This document shows, piece by piece, positions 26,593 to 36,036 of a stretch of DNA of 64,000 nt. Made by a program: the position numbers and the translations under genes. Within the stretch, counting starts at the first letter, position 1. Each line of letters starts with the position of its first letter. Under the pieces are notes generated by a model, which searched no databases, had not been told where the DNA came from, and saw only the letters and a list, made by a program, of their open reading frames with translations. Origin of the DNA: Piscinibacter gummiphilus (lineage in GTDB: Bacteria > Pseudomonadota > Gammaproteobacteria > Burkholderiales > Burkholderiaceae_C); the NCBI RefSeq assembly GCF_002116905.1, contig NZ_CP015118.1:6324001-6388000 (forward strand), given 5' to 3'.

Positions 26593-27236
26593 GGCCGTTG
26601 CCTCATCCAGACGAGGCAGCGCTCGGCATCCAGGCCGGGCACCACCAGTTGTTCCACGTGAAACACATCCACCGACGGGGGCAGGGCGGCGGTCTCGTCC
26701 GCCGGCGCTTTGCCCTTCATCGCCATCCACACGCCGGACGGCAGAAGGTGCTGCGAGGTCAGGTTCGTGAAATCCACCAGCGACGCGAACGCGCGGGAGG
26801 TCACCACGTCCACGGGCTCGATCTTCATCGACTCCACACGCGCATGTTGTGCCGAGAGGTTGCGGAGGCGCAACTCACTCGCCACCTGCTGGATGAAGCT
26901 GGCCTTCTTGCCAACCGTGTCGACACACGTGACCTGCAACTGGGGCAGGGCGATGGCCAGCACCACGCCGGGAAGCCCGGCCCCGCTGCCCACGTCGAGC
27001 ACGCGCGCCGGGCGATCGCCCACGTGGCGGCGCAGGGGGTCGACCACGGACAGGCTGTCGAGCAGGTGCAGGGTCAGCATCTCCGCCGGGTCCCGCACGG
27101 CGGTCAGGTTGTAGACCTTGTTCCACTTGCCGATCAGGGCCAAGTAGGCGAGCAGGGCGGATTGCTGCCCCTCGTCCAGGGACAGATTCAGGGCCGCGAG
27201 GCCGGCGGCGAGCGCCTGCGACTCAGGCGGCTGCAT
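26589..27236 (-). CDS. rsmG: 16S rRNA (guanine527-N7)-methyltransferase RsmG
   Basis: RsmG methylates G527 of 16S rRNA with SAM. The 215-residue protein has YNLTAVRDPAEMLTLHLLDS, the SAM loop VLDVGSGAGLPGVVLAI and the later VTSRAFASL. Its start overlaps the mnmG end by 14 nt. One parS-like site lies inside its coding region near the 3' end, a place often used in this gene pair. Confidence 0.97.
   Translation of the reverse strand: MQPPESQALAAGLAALNLSLDEGQQSALLAYLALIGKWNKVYNLTAVRDPAEMLTLHLLDSLSVVDPLRRHVGDRPARVLDVGSGAGLPGVVLAIALPQLQVTCVDTVGKKASFIQQVASELRLRNLSAQHARVESMKIEPVDVVTSRAFASLVDFTNLTSQHLLPSGVWMAMKGKAPADETAALPPSVDVFHVEQLVVPGLDAERCLVWMRQRP
26650..26665. promoter_or_regulatory. parS site 1 (inside rsmG)
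   Basis: The 16-mer TGTTCCACGTGAAACA matches the bacterial parS consensus TGTTTCACGTGAAACA at 15 of 16 positions. ParB should bind here. Confidence 0.85.
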
Positions 27237-29202
27237 CGTCGGTGGGCCGGGTGGTGGTGTCGTTTGCGGCGAATCCCTGGAAGCGACCCTTTTTCAGGTG
27301 GATCAGCAGCAGGGAGATCGTGGCCGGGGTGATGCCGGAGATGCGCGAGGCCTGGCCCAGGGTTTCCGGACGCTGGGCCGCGAGCTTCTGCCGAGCCTCG
27401 AAACTCAGGGCCGTGACCTTGCTGTAGTCGAGTTCGGCCGGCAAGCGCAGGTGCTCGAAATGGGCGGCGCGCTCCACGTCCTCGTTCTGCTTGTTGATGT
27501 AGCCCGCGTACTTCACGCTGATCTCGACCTGCTCGATCACCGTGTCCGCCAGTTCTTGCCCGAACTCCTGGACCAAGGTTTCACGTGAAACACCGGCCAG
27601 GGGACGAGCGATGGCGGCAATCTCTTCGAGCGTGTCGAAGGTGACGTTCGGTCGGCGGAGCAGGTCGGCCAGGCTGTACTCGTGTTCGAGCGCCTTGCCG
27701 AGCAGCGCTTCGGCATCGGCGGCGGGCAGGGTGCTCGGCTGGACCCACGTGGACTTCAGCTTCTCTGTTTCACGTGAAACAGCATCGCGCTTCCGGTTGA
27801 AGGCATCCCAACGGGCGTCGTCCACCAGGCCCATCTCGCGGCCGACTTCGGTCAGGCGCGCGTCGGCGTTGTCCTCGCGCAGCTGCAAACGGAACTCGGC
27901 CCGGCTGGTGAACATGCGGTACGGCTCGGTCACGCCCTTGGTGATCAGGTCGTCCACCAGCACACCCAGGTAGGCCTGGTCACGGCCTGGGGTCCAGGCC
28001 GGCTTGCCCTGGACCTGCAGCGCGGCGTTCAGCCCGGCGAACAGCCCCTGGGCCGCCGCCTCTTCGTAGCCGGTGGTGCCGTTGATCTGGCCGGCGAAGA
28101 ACAGGCCACCGATGGACTTGGTCTCGAAGGTGGCCTTCAGGGCGCGCGGGTCGAAGTAGTCGTACTCGATGGCATAGCCGGGGCGCAGGATGTGGGCGTT
28201 CTCCATGCCGATCATGGAGCGCACGGCCTGCAGCTGGATGTCGAAGGGCAGGCTGGTGCTGATGCCGTTCGGGTAGAACTCGTTCGTGGTCAGGCCCTCG
28301 GGCTCCAGGAAGATCTGGTGCGAGTCCTTGTCCGCGAACCGGTTGATCTTGTCCTCGATGCTGGGGCAGTAGCGCGGACCCACGCCGCCGATGATGCCGG
28401 TGAACATCGGGCTCCGGTCGAAGCCGGAGCGGATGATGTCGTGGGTGCGCTCGTTGGTGTGCGTGATCCAGCAGGGCACCTGGGTCGGGTGCATCGCGGT
28501 GTCGCCCATGAAGCTGAACACCGGCACCGGATCCAGGTCGCCGGGCTGTTCGGTCAGCTTCGAGAAGTCGATGGAGCGGCCGTCGATGCGCGGCGGGGTG
28601 CCGGTCTTGAGGCGGCCCTGCGGCAGCTTCAGTTCCTTGAGCCGGGCCGACAGCGACACCGCCGGCGGGTCACCGGCGCGGCCACCCGAATGGTTCTGCA
28701 GGCCGACGTGGATCTTGCCGTCGAGGAACGTGCCCGCCGTCAGCACCACCGCGCGGGCGCGGAAGCGGATGCCGACCTGCGTCACCGCACCCACCACCCG
28801 GTCGCCCTCGACCATCAGGTCGTCGACGGCTTGCTGGAAGAGGGTCAGGTTCGGCTGGTTCTCGAGGCGGCGGCGGATGGCGGCCTTGTAGAGGATGCGG
28901 TCGGCCTGGGCACGGGTGGCGCGCACGGCCGGGCCCTTCGAGCTGTTGAGGATGCGGAACTGGATGCCCGACTCGTCGGTGGCCAGCGCCATGGCGCCGC
29001 CGAGCGCGTCGACCTCCTTCACCAGGTGGCCCTTGCCGATGCCGCCGATGGACGGGTTGCAGCTCATCTGGCCGAGCGTCTCGATGTTGTGGCTGAGCAG
29101 CAGCGTGCTGGCGCCCATGCGTGCGGACGCCAGCGCGGCTTCCGTGCCGGCATGGCCTCCGCCGACGACGATCACGTCGAATTCGTGGGGGTACAACATC
29201 AA
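27223..29202 (-). CDS. mnmG: tRNA uridine-5-carboxymethylaminomethyl modification enzyme MnmG
   Basis: MnmG (GidA), with MnmE, modifies the wobble uridine of several tRNAs using FAD and a folate. The 659-residue protein starts with the FAD motif VIVVGGGHAGTEAALA, has NPSIGGIGKGHL, GRAGDPP, LKTGTPPRIDGRSIDF and the typical QINGTTGYEEAAAQG, and ends with a C-terminal domain (SGITPATISLLL). It is first in the mnmG-rsmG-lysE-parA row. Two parS sites lie within its coding sequence. Confidence 0.97.
   Translation of the reverse strand: MMLYPHEFDVIVVGGGHAGTEAALASARMGASTLLLSHNIETLGQMSCNPSIGGIGKGHLVKEVDALGGAMALATDESGIQFRILNSSKGPAVRATRAQADRILYKAAIRRRLENQPNLTLFQQAVDDLMVEGDRVVGAVTQVGIRFRARAVVLTAGTFLDGKIHVGLQNHSGGRAGDPPAVSLSARLKELKLPQGRLKTGTPPRIDGRSIDFSKLTEQPGDLDPVPVFSFMGDTAMHPTQVPCWITHTNERTHDIIRSGFDRSPMFTGIIGGVGPRYCPSIEDKINRFADKDSHQIFLEPEGLTTNEFYPNGISTSLPFDIQLQAVRSMIGMENAHILRPGYAIEYDYFDPRALKATFETKSIGGLFFAGQINGTTGYEEAAAQGLFAGLNAALQVQGKPAWTPGRDQAYLGVLVDDLITKGVTEPYRMFTSRAEFRLQLREDNADARLTEVGREMGLVDDARWDAFNRKRDAVSRETEKLKSTWVQPSTLPAADAEALLGKALEHEYSLADLLRRPNVTFDTLEEIAAIARPLAGVSRETLVQEFGQELADTVIEQVEISVKYAGYINKQNEDVERAAHFEHLRLPAELDYSKVTALSFEARQKLAAQRPETLGQASRISGITPATISLLLIHLKKGRFQGFAANDTTTRPTDDAAA
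27577..27592. promoter_or_regulatory. parS site 2 (inside mnmG)
   Basis: GGTTTCACGTGAAACA matches 15 of 16 positions of the parS consensus; the central 14 bases are a perfect palindrome. Confidence 0.88.
27766..27781. promoter_or_regulatory. parS site 3 (inside mnmG)
   Basis: TGTTTCACGTGAAACA is a perfect match to the parS consensus, 188 bp from site 2. ParB nucleation is most likely strongest here. Confidence 0.95.
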
Positions 29203-29347
29203 GAGCTCCGGGGGAAAAAGGGGCCGCGGCTACACCGGAATGCGGGAGCGGGCAAGACGTGAATTTTAGGCTCTGGGCCCTTCGCCGTCACGGCCTGGGG
29301 ACACCCCGGCGCCCCCGAACGTGGTGTCCGCAGCGAATAATGTCGGG

Positions 29348-29647
29348 ATGTCCGACCGCTCGACCGCCCGACCCGCTCCCCACGCTTGCCGACCCGGGTG
29401 TGGCGCCTGCTGCATCGCCCCGTCCATCTCGTCGCCGATCCCCGGCATGCCGATGAAGGACGGCATCAGCAAACCCGCCGGCGTGCGCTGCATTCAGCTC
29501 ACGACCGATGACCGCTGCGCCATCTTCGGCCACCCGGACCGGCCCGCCGTGTGTTCGTCGCTGAAGCCGGACCCGGACATGTGTGGCGACTCGCGGGAGC
29601 AGGCGATGCGCTGGCTCGGGTACGTCGAGACCGCGACGGCGCCCTGA
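29348..29647 (+). CDS. YkgJ-type cysteine cluster protein
   Basis: The 99-residue protein has eight cysteines, including the opening CRPGCGACC and later RCIQL, DRCAIF, PAVC and DMC, the pattern of the YkgJ zinc or iron-sulphur cluster family (PF03692). Function of the family is unknown. ATG 29348 is preferred to an upstream GTG at 29321. The stop at 29645-29647 directly abuts the stop of the convergent HD-GYP gene, with no room for a terminator. Confidence 0.82.
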   Translation: MSDRSTARPAPHACRPGCGACCIAPSISSPIPGMPMKDGISKPAGVRCIQLTTDDRCAIFGHPDRPAVCSSLKPDPDMCGDSREQAMRWLGYVETATAP

Positions 29648-30910
29648 TCAGTCGCGCCCCGCCATCAGCCCCTTCCACAGCGGCGCCACCCGGAACTTCT
29701 CCGCCTCACCCAGCCGGTCGCTGACCAGCAGGCATTCCCGCTGCACGCTGCGCATGCGCTGGCGCAGCTCGGCGTGGGCCAGTTCGAGCTCGAAGCGTTC
29801 GGCGTCCGGCGCGTCGCCCGCGGACACCCGCCACAAGCCCAGCGCGTTCCAGGCCACGCGGAGCCGGTCGAGCCGTTCCATCGCCTGGGTCACGACGGTG
29901 ATCACCGGGATGGAACGCCCCTGGTCGTGCAGTTCCTGCCCGAGCTGGCGCGCCTGCAGCAACTGCTGGTCGATGTCGGCGAGCTGCTGGTACAGGTCGA
30001 TGGAGGTGGCCTGCCGGCCCGGCATCTCACCGGCCTCGCGTGCGGCGTCCCACACGAACGACGCCCAGGCCGGATCGAACTCGCCCGGCACCACCCGCAT
30101 CGCGAAGCTCGCGCGGCTGAGTGGCGCGTCGGGCCAGCGCAGGATGCCGAGGGTGACCTCGGTGACGGCCAGCACACGGCCCAGCGTCGAGATCTCGTCG
30201 CCGGCCAGCCGCGCCGGGTACCCCGACCGGTCGAGGCGCTCGTGGTGTTCGCCCACGGCACGGGACAGCACCGACGGGTAGTCCGTCAGCGTGCTCAGCA
30301 GCATCTGCCCGACCCGCGGGTGGATCACCAGGTGCTTGTGGCCCATCAGGTCCAGCGGCTGCAGGTAGTCGAGGTACTGCGGGTGGATGTAGACCTCGCC
30401 GATGTCGTGCAGCAGGCCACCCAGCATCGCCAGGCGGATGTCCTGCACCGAACCCTGGCGGCTGGCGATCATCGCGCCGGCCAGGCCCATCGCGGCCACC
30501 GCATGGCGCAGCGTGGCGGGGCGGGTGGCCACCGACGCCGTGAGCATCAGCTGCACCACCGAGTGCAGCGGGATGTGCTGCAGCTGCTCCAGCAGCGTGC
30601 CGGCCCACGGGCGCACGGATTTGGCTATCGGATGCTCTTCATCGATGAACTTCTTCAAATCGGCGAGCAGCGAAAACGGCGTGACCCCGTCCTCGGCCAT
30701 CAGGCACACCTCGAGCGGGTTCTGCAGCCGGCGGTCGAGCAGCCGCTGGTGCAGCGCCGCGGACACCGCCTGGCCCTGCGCCCACAGCTTCACGCCCCGG
30801 ATGTCGACGATGTCGCGCGACGCGACGATCGAGTGCTGTTCACTCGCCTTCACCAGCGCCGCGAGCGCGTGCGGGTTCGGTTCGCTGCCCGCCCTCTGGA
30901 ATGCGTACAT
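29648..30910 (-). CDS. HD-GYP-type protein, possible cyclic-di-GMP phosphodiesterase (divergent)
   Basis: The 420-residue protein has an HD-GYP domain at about 135-255: HDIGE (usually HDIGK), a later HPRVGQ, the pair GEHHE and DRSGYP in place of DGxGYP. The usual downstream Asp motif (ADVYDA) reads AVTEVTLG, so one metal ligand may be altered. HD-GYP proteins degrade cyclic-di-GMP; this one may be active, weak or only a sensor. A long helical C-terminal region follows. It starts 9 bp after the C39 ABC exporter gene and is the last gene of the peptide-export operon. Confidence 0.78.
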   Translation of the reverse strand: MYAFQRAGSEPNPHALAALVKASEQHSIVASRDIVDIRGVKLWAQGQAVSAALHQRLLDRRLQNPLEVCLMAEDGVTPFSLLADLKKFIDEEHPIAKSVRPWAGTLLEQLQHIPLHSVVQLMLTASVATRPATLRHAVAAMGLAGAMIASRQGSVQDIRLAMLGGLLHDIGEVYIHPQYLDYLQPLDLMGHKHLVIHPRVGQMLLSTLTDYPSVLSRAVGEHHERLDRSGYPARLAGDEISTLGRVLAVTEVTLGILRWPDAPLSRASFAMRVVPGEFDPAWASFVWDAAREAGEMPGRQATSIDLYQQLADIDQQLLQARQLGQELHDQGRSIPVITVVTQAMERLDRLRVAWNALGLWRVSAGDAPDAERFELELAHAELRQRMRSVQRECLLVSDRLGEAEKFRVAPLWKGLMAGRD

Positions 30911-30919
30911 GGCCGCGGG

Positions 30920-33049
<2,130 letters not shown>

Positions 33050-33080
33050 GGTGTGTTCCGGCACCGGGGGCACAAGGGCA

Positions 33081-34328
33081 TCACACCCGTCCTGTGAGGC
33101 TCAGCACGGGTTCGAAGATCCATTCGAGCAGGCGGCGGCGGTCGAGCAGCACGTCGGCCTCGAGCTGCATGCCGGGCGACAGCGCCTGCGCCTGACCGTA
33201 GGCCTGCACCGCCTGCCGGTCGAGCGCGACGGTGATGCGGTACATGGGTTCCTGCGCGGCGCCACCCGGCAGCCCGCTGAGTTCCGAGGCCGGCAGCGGC
33301 GTGCGCGAGACCTGCAGCACGTGGCCCGACTGGTGGCCGAACTTCTGGTACGGGTAGGCTTCGTAGCGCAGCAGCACGGGCTGGTCGGCCCGCACGAAGC
33401 CCATCGCGCTCGACGGAGCGAAGAGGTGGGCCTGCAGCGATGCGCCGGCCGGCACGATGTTCGCGAGCACCGCCTGCGCCATCACGGTCTGCCCGGGTTC
33501 GGCCGACACCGCCGTGACCGTGCCGCCCTGCGGCGCACGCACCACGAGGCGGCGGCGCGCCTCGTTCTCGGCGGCCTCCTGCGCCACTTCGGCGAGGTCG
33601 CGTTCGATCTCACCCTGTTCGGCGAGTTCGGCGAGGGGCAGCTCGCGCTGCTTGGCCTCGGCCACGAGGATGTCGCTCTGGTGGGCGGTGCGCTTGCCTT
33701 CGAGCGAGGCGAGCTGGCCTTCGGCGAGGCGCAGGTCCTGCGCCTTCTCGACCAGCGACACAGCTGCCACGTAGTTCTGCTTGACCAGCGCTTCCTGCCG
33801 TTCGAGCAGCTGCTTCGCGCCGGCCACGCGGGCCTGCTGCGAGACGATCTCGTCGTCGAGCTGCTTGAGCTGGCGACGCATGTTCTCGAGCTGGCGGGCC
33901 GAGGCACTCACACGTGCGGCCTGCAGTTCCTGGCGCAGCTTGCTCGCGGCGTTGAGGCTGCGCTCGCGCCGCGCGAGGCTCGCCTGCACGGCCTCGTGTG
34001 CATCGCCCTGCGTGGTGGCGCGGTCGAGCGACAGCACGAACAGCACGTCGCCCTGCTTCACGACCTGGCCTTCGACGGCATGCCGTTCGACGACCTGTGC
34101 GAGCTGGGGCGACGTGAGGCGCATCACGCCGAGGTCGGGCACGAGGTAACCGGTGACCCGCGCCTTGCGCGTGTACTCCCCGAAGCTGAAGTACAGCGCC
34201 ACCGCGACGGCACTGGCCGCGACGAGCACGGTCAGCACCGTCAGGGACACGGGGCGGATGAGCTGGATGCTGCCCAGCCAGCCCTGACGCCGGCCTTCGG
34301 CGACCTCAGGGCGAAAGAGGCTGGACAT
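33081..34328 (-). CDS. HlyD-type periplasmic adaptor of the peptide exporter
   Basis: The 415-residue protein has one N-terminal membrane helix (about 25-48), the lipoyl/barrel-sandwich segments (VTGYLVPDLGVMRL, VVRAPQGGTVTAVSAEPGQTV), a long coiled-coil region (about 105-250) and a C-terminal beta domain. It bridges the ABC exporter to a TolC-like outer-membrane channel, which is not encoded nearby. It starts 81 bp after the peptide gene and ends 31 bp before the ABC exporter ATG. Confidence 0.92.
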   Translation of the reverse strand: MSSLFRPEVAEGRRQGWLGSIQLIRPVSLTVLTVLVAASAVAVALYFSFGEYTRKARVTGYLVPDLGVMRLTSPQLAQVVERHAVEGQVVKQGDVLFVLSLDRATTQGDAHEAVQASLARRERSLNAASKLRQELQAARVSASARQLENMRRQLKQLDDEIVSQQARVAGAKQLLERQEALVKQNYVAAVSLVEKAQDLRLAEGQLASLEGKRTAHQSDILVAEAKQRELPLAELAEQGEIERDLAEVAQEAAENEARRRLVVRAPQGGTVTAVSAEPGQTVMAQAVLANIVPAGASLQAHLFAPSSAMGFVRADQPVLLRYEAYPYQKFGHQSGHVLQVSRTPLPASELSGLPGGAAQEPMYRITVALDRQAVQAYGQAQALSPGMQLEADVLLDRRRLLEWIFEPVLSLTGRV

Positions 34329-34409
34329 GTGAGAGAACGCTCCGAAACGACGCGGTTGCGGTCTTCAGAGTGTCAAGGAAGAGTCACGAACGATGAGGGC
34401 GTGCGCCGC

Positions 34410-34568
34410 TCACCAGCCGCCCTTGGGCAGGGCACGCGGGCCACCCGCGCCACCGATCTGCTGCAGCAGTTCGGGCGACAGCGGCTGCGGAGCAGGCAGC
34501 GGCGTTGCGGGCTTCTGGGCTTGCTTGTCGTCGGCCTTGGGTTGAACGGTGCTGGATTGGTTTTGCAT
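34410..34568 (-). CDS. Double-glycine-leader peptide, predicted cargo of the C39 exporter
   Basis: This 52-codon gene encodes a short, proline- and glutamine-rich leader followed by the GG-type processing segment LSPELLQQIGGAGG (residues 30-43) and the tail PRALPKGGW. The leader fits class II bacteriocin/quorum-peptide leaders. The cut site is ambiguous: after Gly40 (mature 12 residues), after Ala41 (11 residues; here Ile and Leu fall at the canonical -4 and -7 places), or after Gly43 (9 residues). The mature peptide would be short, cationic and end in Trp. GGAG lies before the start but inside a hairpin. It sits directly upstream of the HlyD and C39 exporter genes. Signal or bacteriocin is possible; no immunity gene is seen. 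Too short for standard ORF callers. Confidence 0.8.
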   Translation of the reverse strand: MQNQSSTVQPKADDKQAQKPATPLPAPQPLSPELLQQIGGAGGPRALPKGGW

Positions 34569-34569
34569 G

Positions 34570-34620
34570 ATCTGCTCCGGTTTGGGGGTGCGTGCATCTC
34601 GTTGAATGCACGGAGCAGAT
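34570..34620 (-). promoter_or_regulatory. Hairpin covering the peptide-gene ribosome-binding site
   Basis: Outer arms 34570-34579 and 34611-34620 are perfectly complementary over 10 bases, and inner arms GTGCAT (34592-34597) and ATGCAC (34606-34611) pair as well. The GGAG that would be the ribosome site of the peptide gene sits in the downstream outer arm, one base before ATG. In the mRNA this would block translation unless opened. Confidence 0.6.
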
Positions 34621-34648
34621 TCCAGCAGTGCGACCCTTTGGTGGGTAG

Positions 34649-34664
34649 TGTCAGCTCTTACAGG
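34649..34664. promoter_or_regulatory. TGT-N8-ACAG motif upstream of the peptide gene
   Basis: On the plus strand, GTGT, 8 bases, then ACAG. It lies 81-96 bp before the peptide ATG. The same TGT-N8-ACAG layout occurs 96-111 bp before luxR. A dyad of this kind resembles LuxR-type operators, though the spacer is shorter than in the classic lux box. Confidence 0.4.
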
Positions 34665-34667
34665 TAG

Positions 34668-34687
34668 GGGCCCGCGAAGGGCCCCCG
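34668..34687 (-). terminator. Possible weak terminator after luxR
   Basis: A GC-rich stem (GGGGCC with GGCCCC, loop of about six bases) lies 26 bp after the luxR stop but has no T-run, so stopping is doubtful. Read-through would join luxR to the peptide gene. Confidence 0.3.
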
Positions 34688-34712
34688 AACGCCGGTAAAA
34701 CCGGGTGTGCGA

Positions 34713-35426
34713 TCAGCGCAGAAGGCCCATGCGCAAGGCCTTCAGCACGGCCTGGTGCTTGTTCACGCAACCGAGCTTGTGCATCGCGTTGTTGACGTGA
34801 AGCACCGCGGTGCGTTCGCTGATGCCGAGGATGTTGCCCACCTCCCAGGCGGTCTTGCCTTCCATGGTCCAGCGCAGCGCCTCGAGCTCGCGCGGCGTGA
34901 GCGTGGTGACCGATTTGTCGGGCGCGACCGGCACGAAGATGCGGCCCGCGGCCTCCTGCGCATGCACCGTGAGCAGTTGCAGGTCGGCGACGATGCGCAT
35001 GAGTTCGACCGGGTCGGCGGGCACGCCCTGGTCACGTTCGACGCCGAGCATGAAGTGGCGACCCTCGGGCAGGTGCAGCGCCATCGCGATGCCGGCGCGG
35101 TAGCCGAAGCGGGCCTGCTCTTCCCAGATCTCGCCCTGGCCGTCCTTCGTGTACGTGGCCTGGTTCCAGATGATGGGCACGCTCTGCCGCTTGCAATGCT
35201 GCATCACGGGGTCACGGCGCCAGTTCTCGCGGCTGAGGAAGGCCGTGCGATAGGCATCGGGGGCGTTGTCGACCGTGATGAATTCGGAGTCGGCGAGCAC
35301 ATGGTCGAGCACCATCGTGGCCGACACCGTCTGGAAGCCGAGCTGCTGCGTGAAACGCACGATCTCGGACAGGAACTCCTCGCGGCTGCCCGCCTGCATC
35401 ACCGCCATGTAACCACTTTGAAGCAT
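34713..35426 (-). CDS. LuxR family regulator with autoinducer-binding-type domain (LuxR solo)
   Basis: The 237-residue protein has an autoinducer-binding-type N-terminal domain (about 1-165) and a LuxR HTH (about 172-235: LTPRELEALRWTMEGKTAW, ISERTAVLHVNNAMHKLG). Aligned by spacing to TraR, Asp72-Pro73, Trp87 and Gly112 keep the AHL-pocket signature, but TraR Trp57 becomes Tyr59 and Tyr53/Tyr61 become Ala/Phe. An AHL or another ligand is possible. No luxI gene is in the window. A strong AGGAG lies 4 bases before ATG 35426. It probably controls the peptide/exporter genes downstream. Confidence 0.9.
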   Translation of the reverse strand: MLQSGYMAVMQAGSREEFLSEIVRFTQQLGFQTVSATMVLDHVLADSEFITVDNAPDAYRTAFLSRENWRRDPVMQHCKRQSVPIIWNQATYTKDGQGEIWEEQARFGYRAGIAMALHLPEGRHFMLGVERDQGVPADPVELMRIVADLQLLTVHAQEAAGRIFVPVAPDKSVTTLTPRELEALRWTMEGKTAWEVGNILGISERTAVLHVNNAMHKLGCVNKHQAVLKALRMGLLR

Positions 35427-35521
35427 GGGCTCCTCTCGCCAAGCGCCTGACTCACCGCACCTCTCGCGCGCACCTCTCGCCCGCACCCTGGATCCACCCG
35501 GCGCATGCCTGTCGCGCGCCC

Positions 35522-35537
35522 CTGTCATGGTTTACAG
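35522..35537. promoter_or_regulatory. TGT-N8-ACAG motif and GGTTTACAG repeats in the luxR promoter region
   Basis: CTGT, 8 bases, ACAG lies 96-111 bp before the luxR start. It overlaps a direct repeat, GGTTTACAG at 35529-35537 and again at 35545-35553. The region also lies between luxR and the divergent gene at 35632, so one site could serve both. Autoregulation is plausible but unproven. Confidence 0.4.
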
Positions 35538-35631
35538 ATGCCAGGGTTTACAGCTTGTGAGGTGCCGGCCCCGGGCAAGATCATTCGCAGATCGCAATGC
35601 TCAGGGATCGTATAGCGACCCGTCAACCCCT

Positions 35632-36024
35632 ATGACGCCCGCCTGGATCGTATGTGCTTGGCCTCCGGTGCTTTTGAACGCGCAATCCACCCCGGAATTG
35701 CATTTCGTTCACCTCGGCACCAGTGTGCTCAACCCCGGTGACCCGGAACACCCCAGCATGGGCCAGACCCTGTGGGGAAACCCCTCGTCCGCCTCCGTCG
35801 CCGGAGTCGCGTGGGACTGGGTCGAACTGCAAGAGGGTGTGTTCGCCATGGCGGACCCGCTCGGCCTCGTCACGAACCTGCGACTCGTGGGGCCGAAGGG
35901 CGAGGCCTTGTCGAACATGCAGGTGGCGCTGTACCTGAACGAACTGGTGCGCACGCTGCCGTGGCAGTCGGAGGTCTCGCGTGCGCTGCAGAGCGAGCAG
36001 ATGATGCACGCCACGTCGCACTGA
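35632..36024 (+). CDS. Hypothetical protein divergent from luxR
   Basis: The 130-residue frame is not recognised. It starts at an ATG without a clear ribosome site and is mildly hydrophobic at its N-terminus (AWIVCAWPPVLL), then contains HLGTSVLNPGDPEHP, VAWDWVELQEGV and GLVTNLRLVGPKGEAL, and ends acidic to neutral. It is soluble-looking and lacks motifs. It shares its promoter region with luxR, so it may belong to the same regulon. Longer versions using upstream starts are possible. Confidence 0.55.
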   Translation: MTPAWIVCAWPPVLLNAQSTPELHFVHLGTSVLNPGDPEHPSMGQTLWGNPSSASVAGVAWDWVELQEGVFAMADPLGLVTNLRLVGPKGEALSNMQVALYLNELVRTLPWQSEVSRALQSEQMMHATSH

Positions 36025-36036
36025 ACGGGCGCGGCT

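Noticed and set aside
22599..29347. Search for oriC and DnaA boxes around parA, parB and mnmG
   Set aside because: No TTATCCACA-type boxes in a cluster and no AT-rich block were seen. The origin is probably outside the window.
35425..35631. Extension of the hypothetical gene at 35632 to an upstream start overlapping luxR
   Set aside because: The extra 69 codons would cover the promoter region and repeats and give arginine-rich, unstructured sequence.
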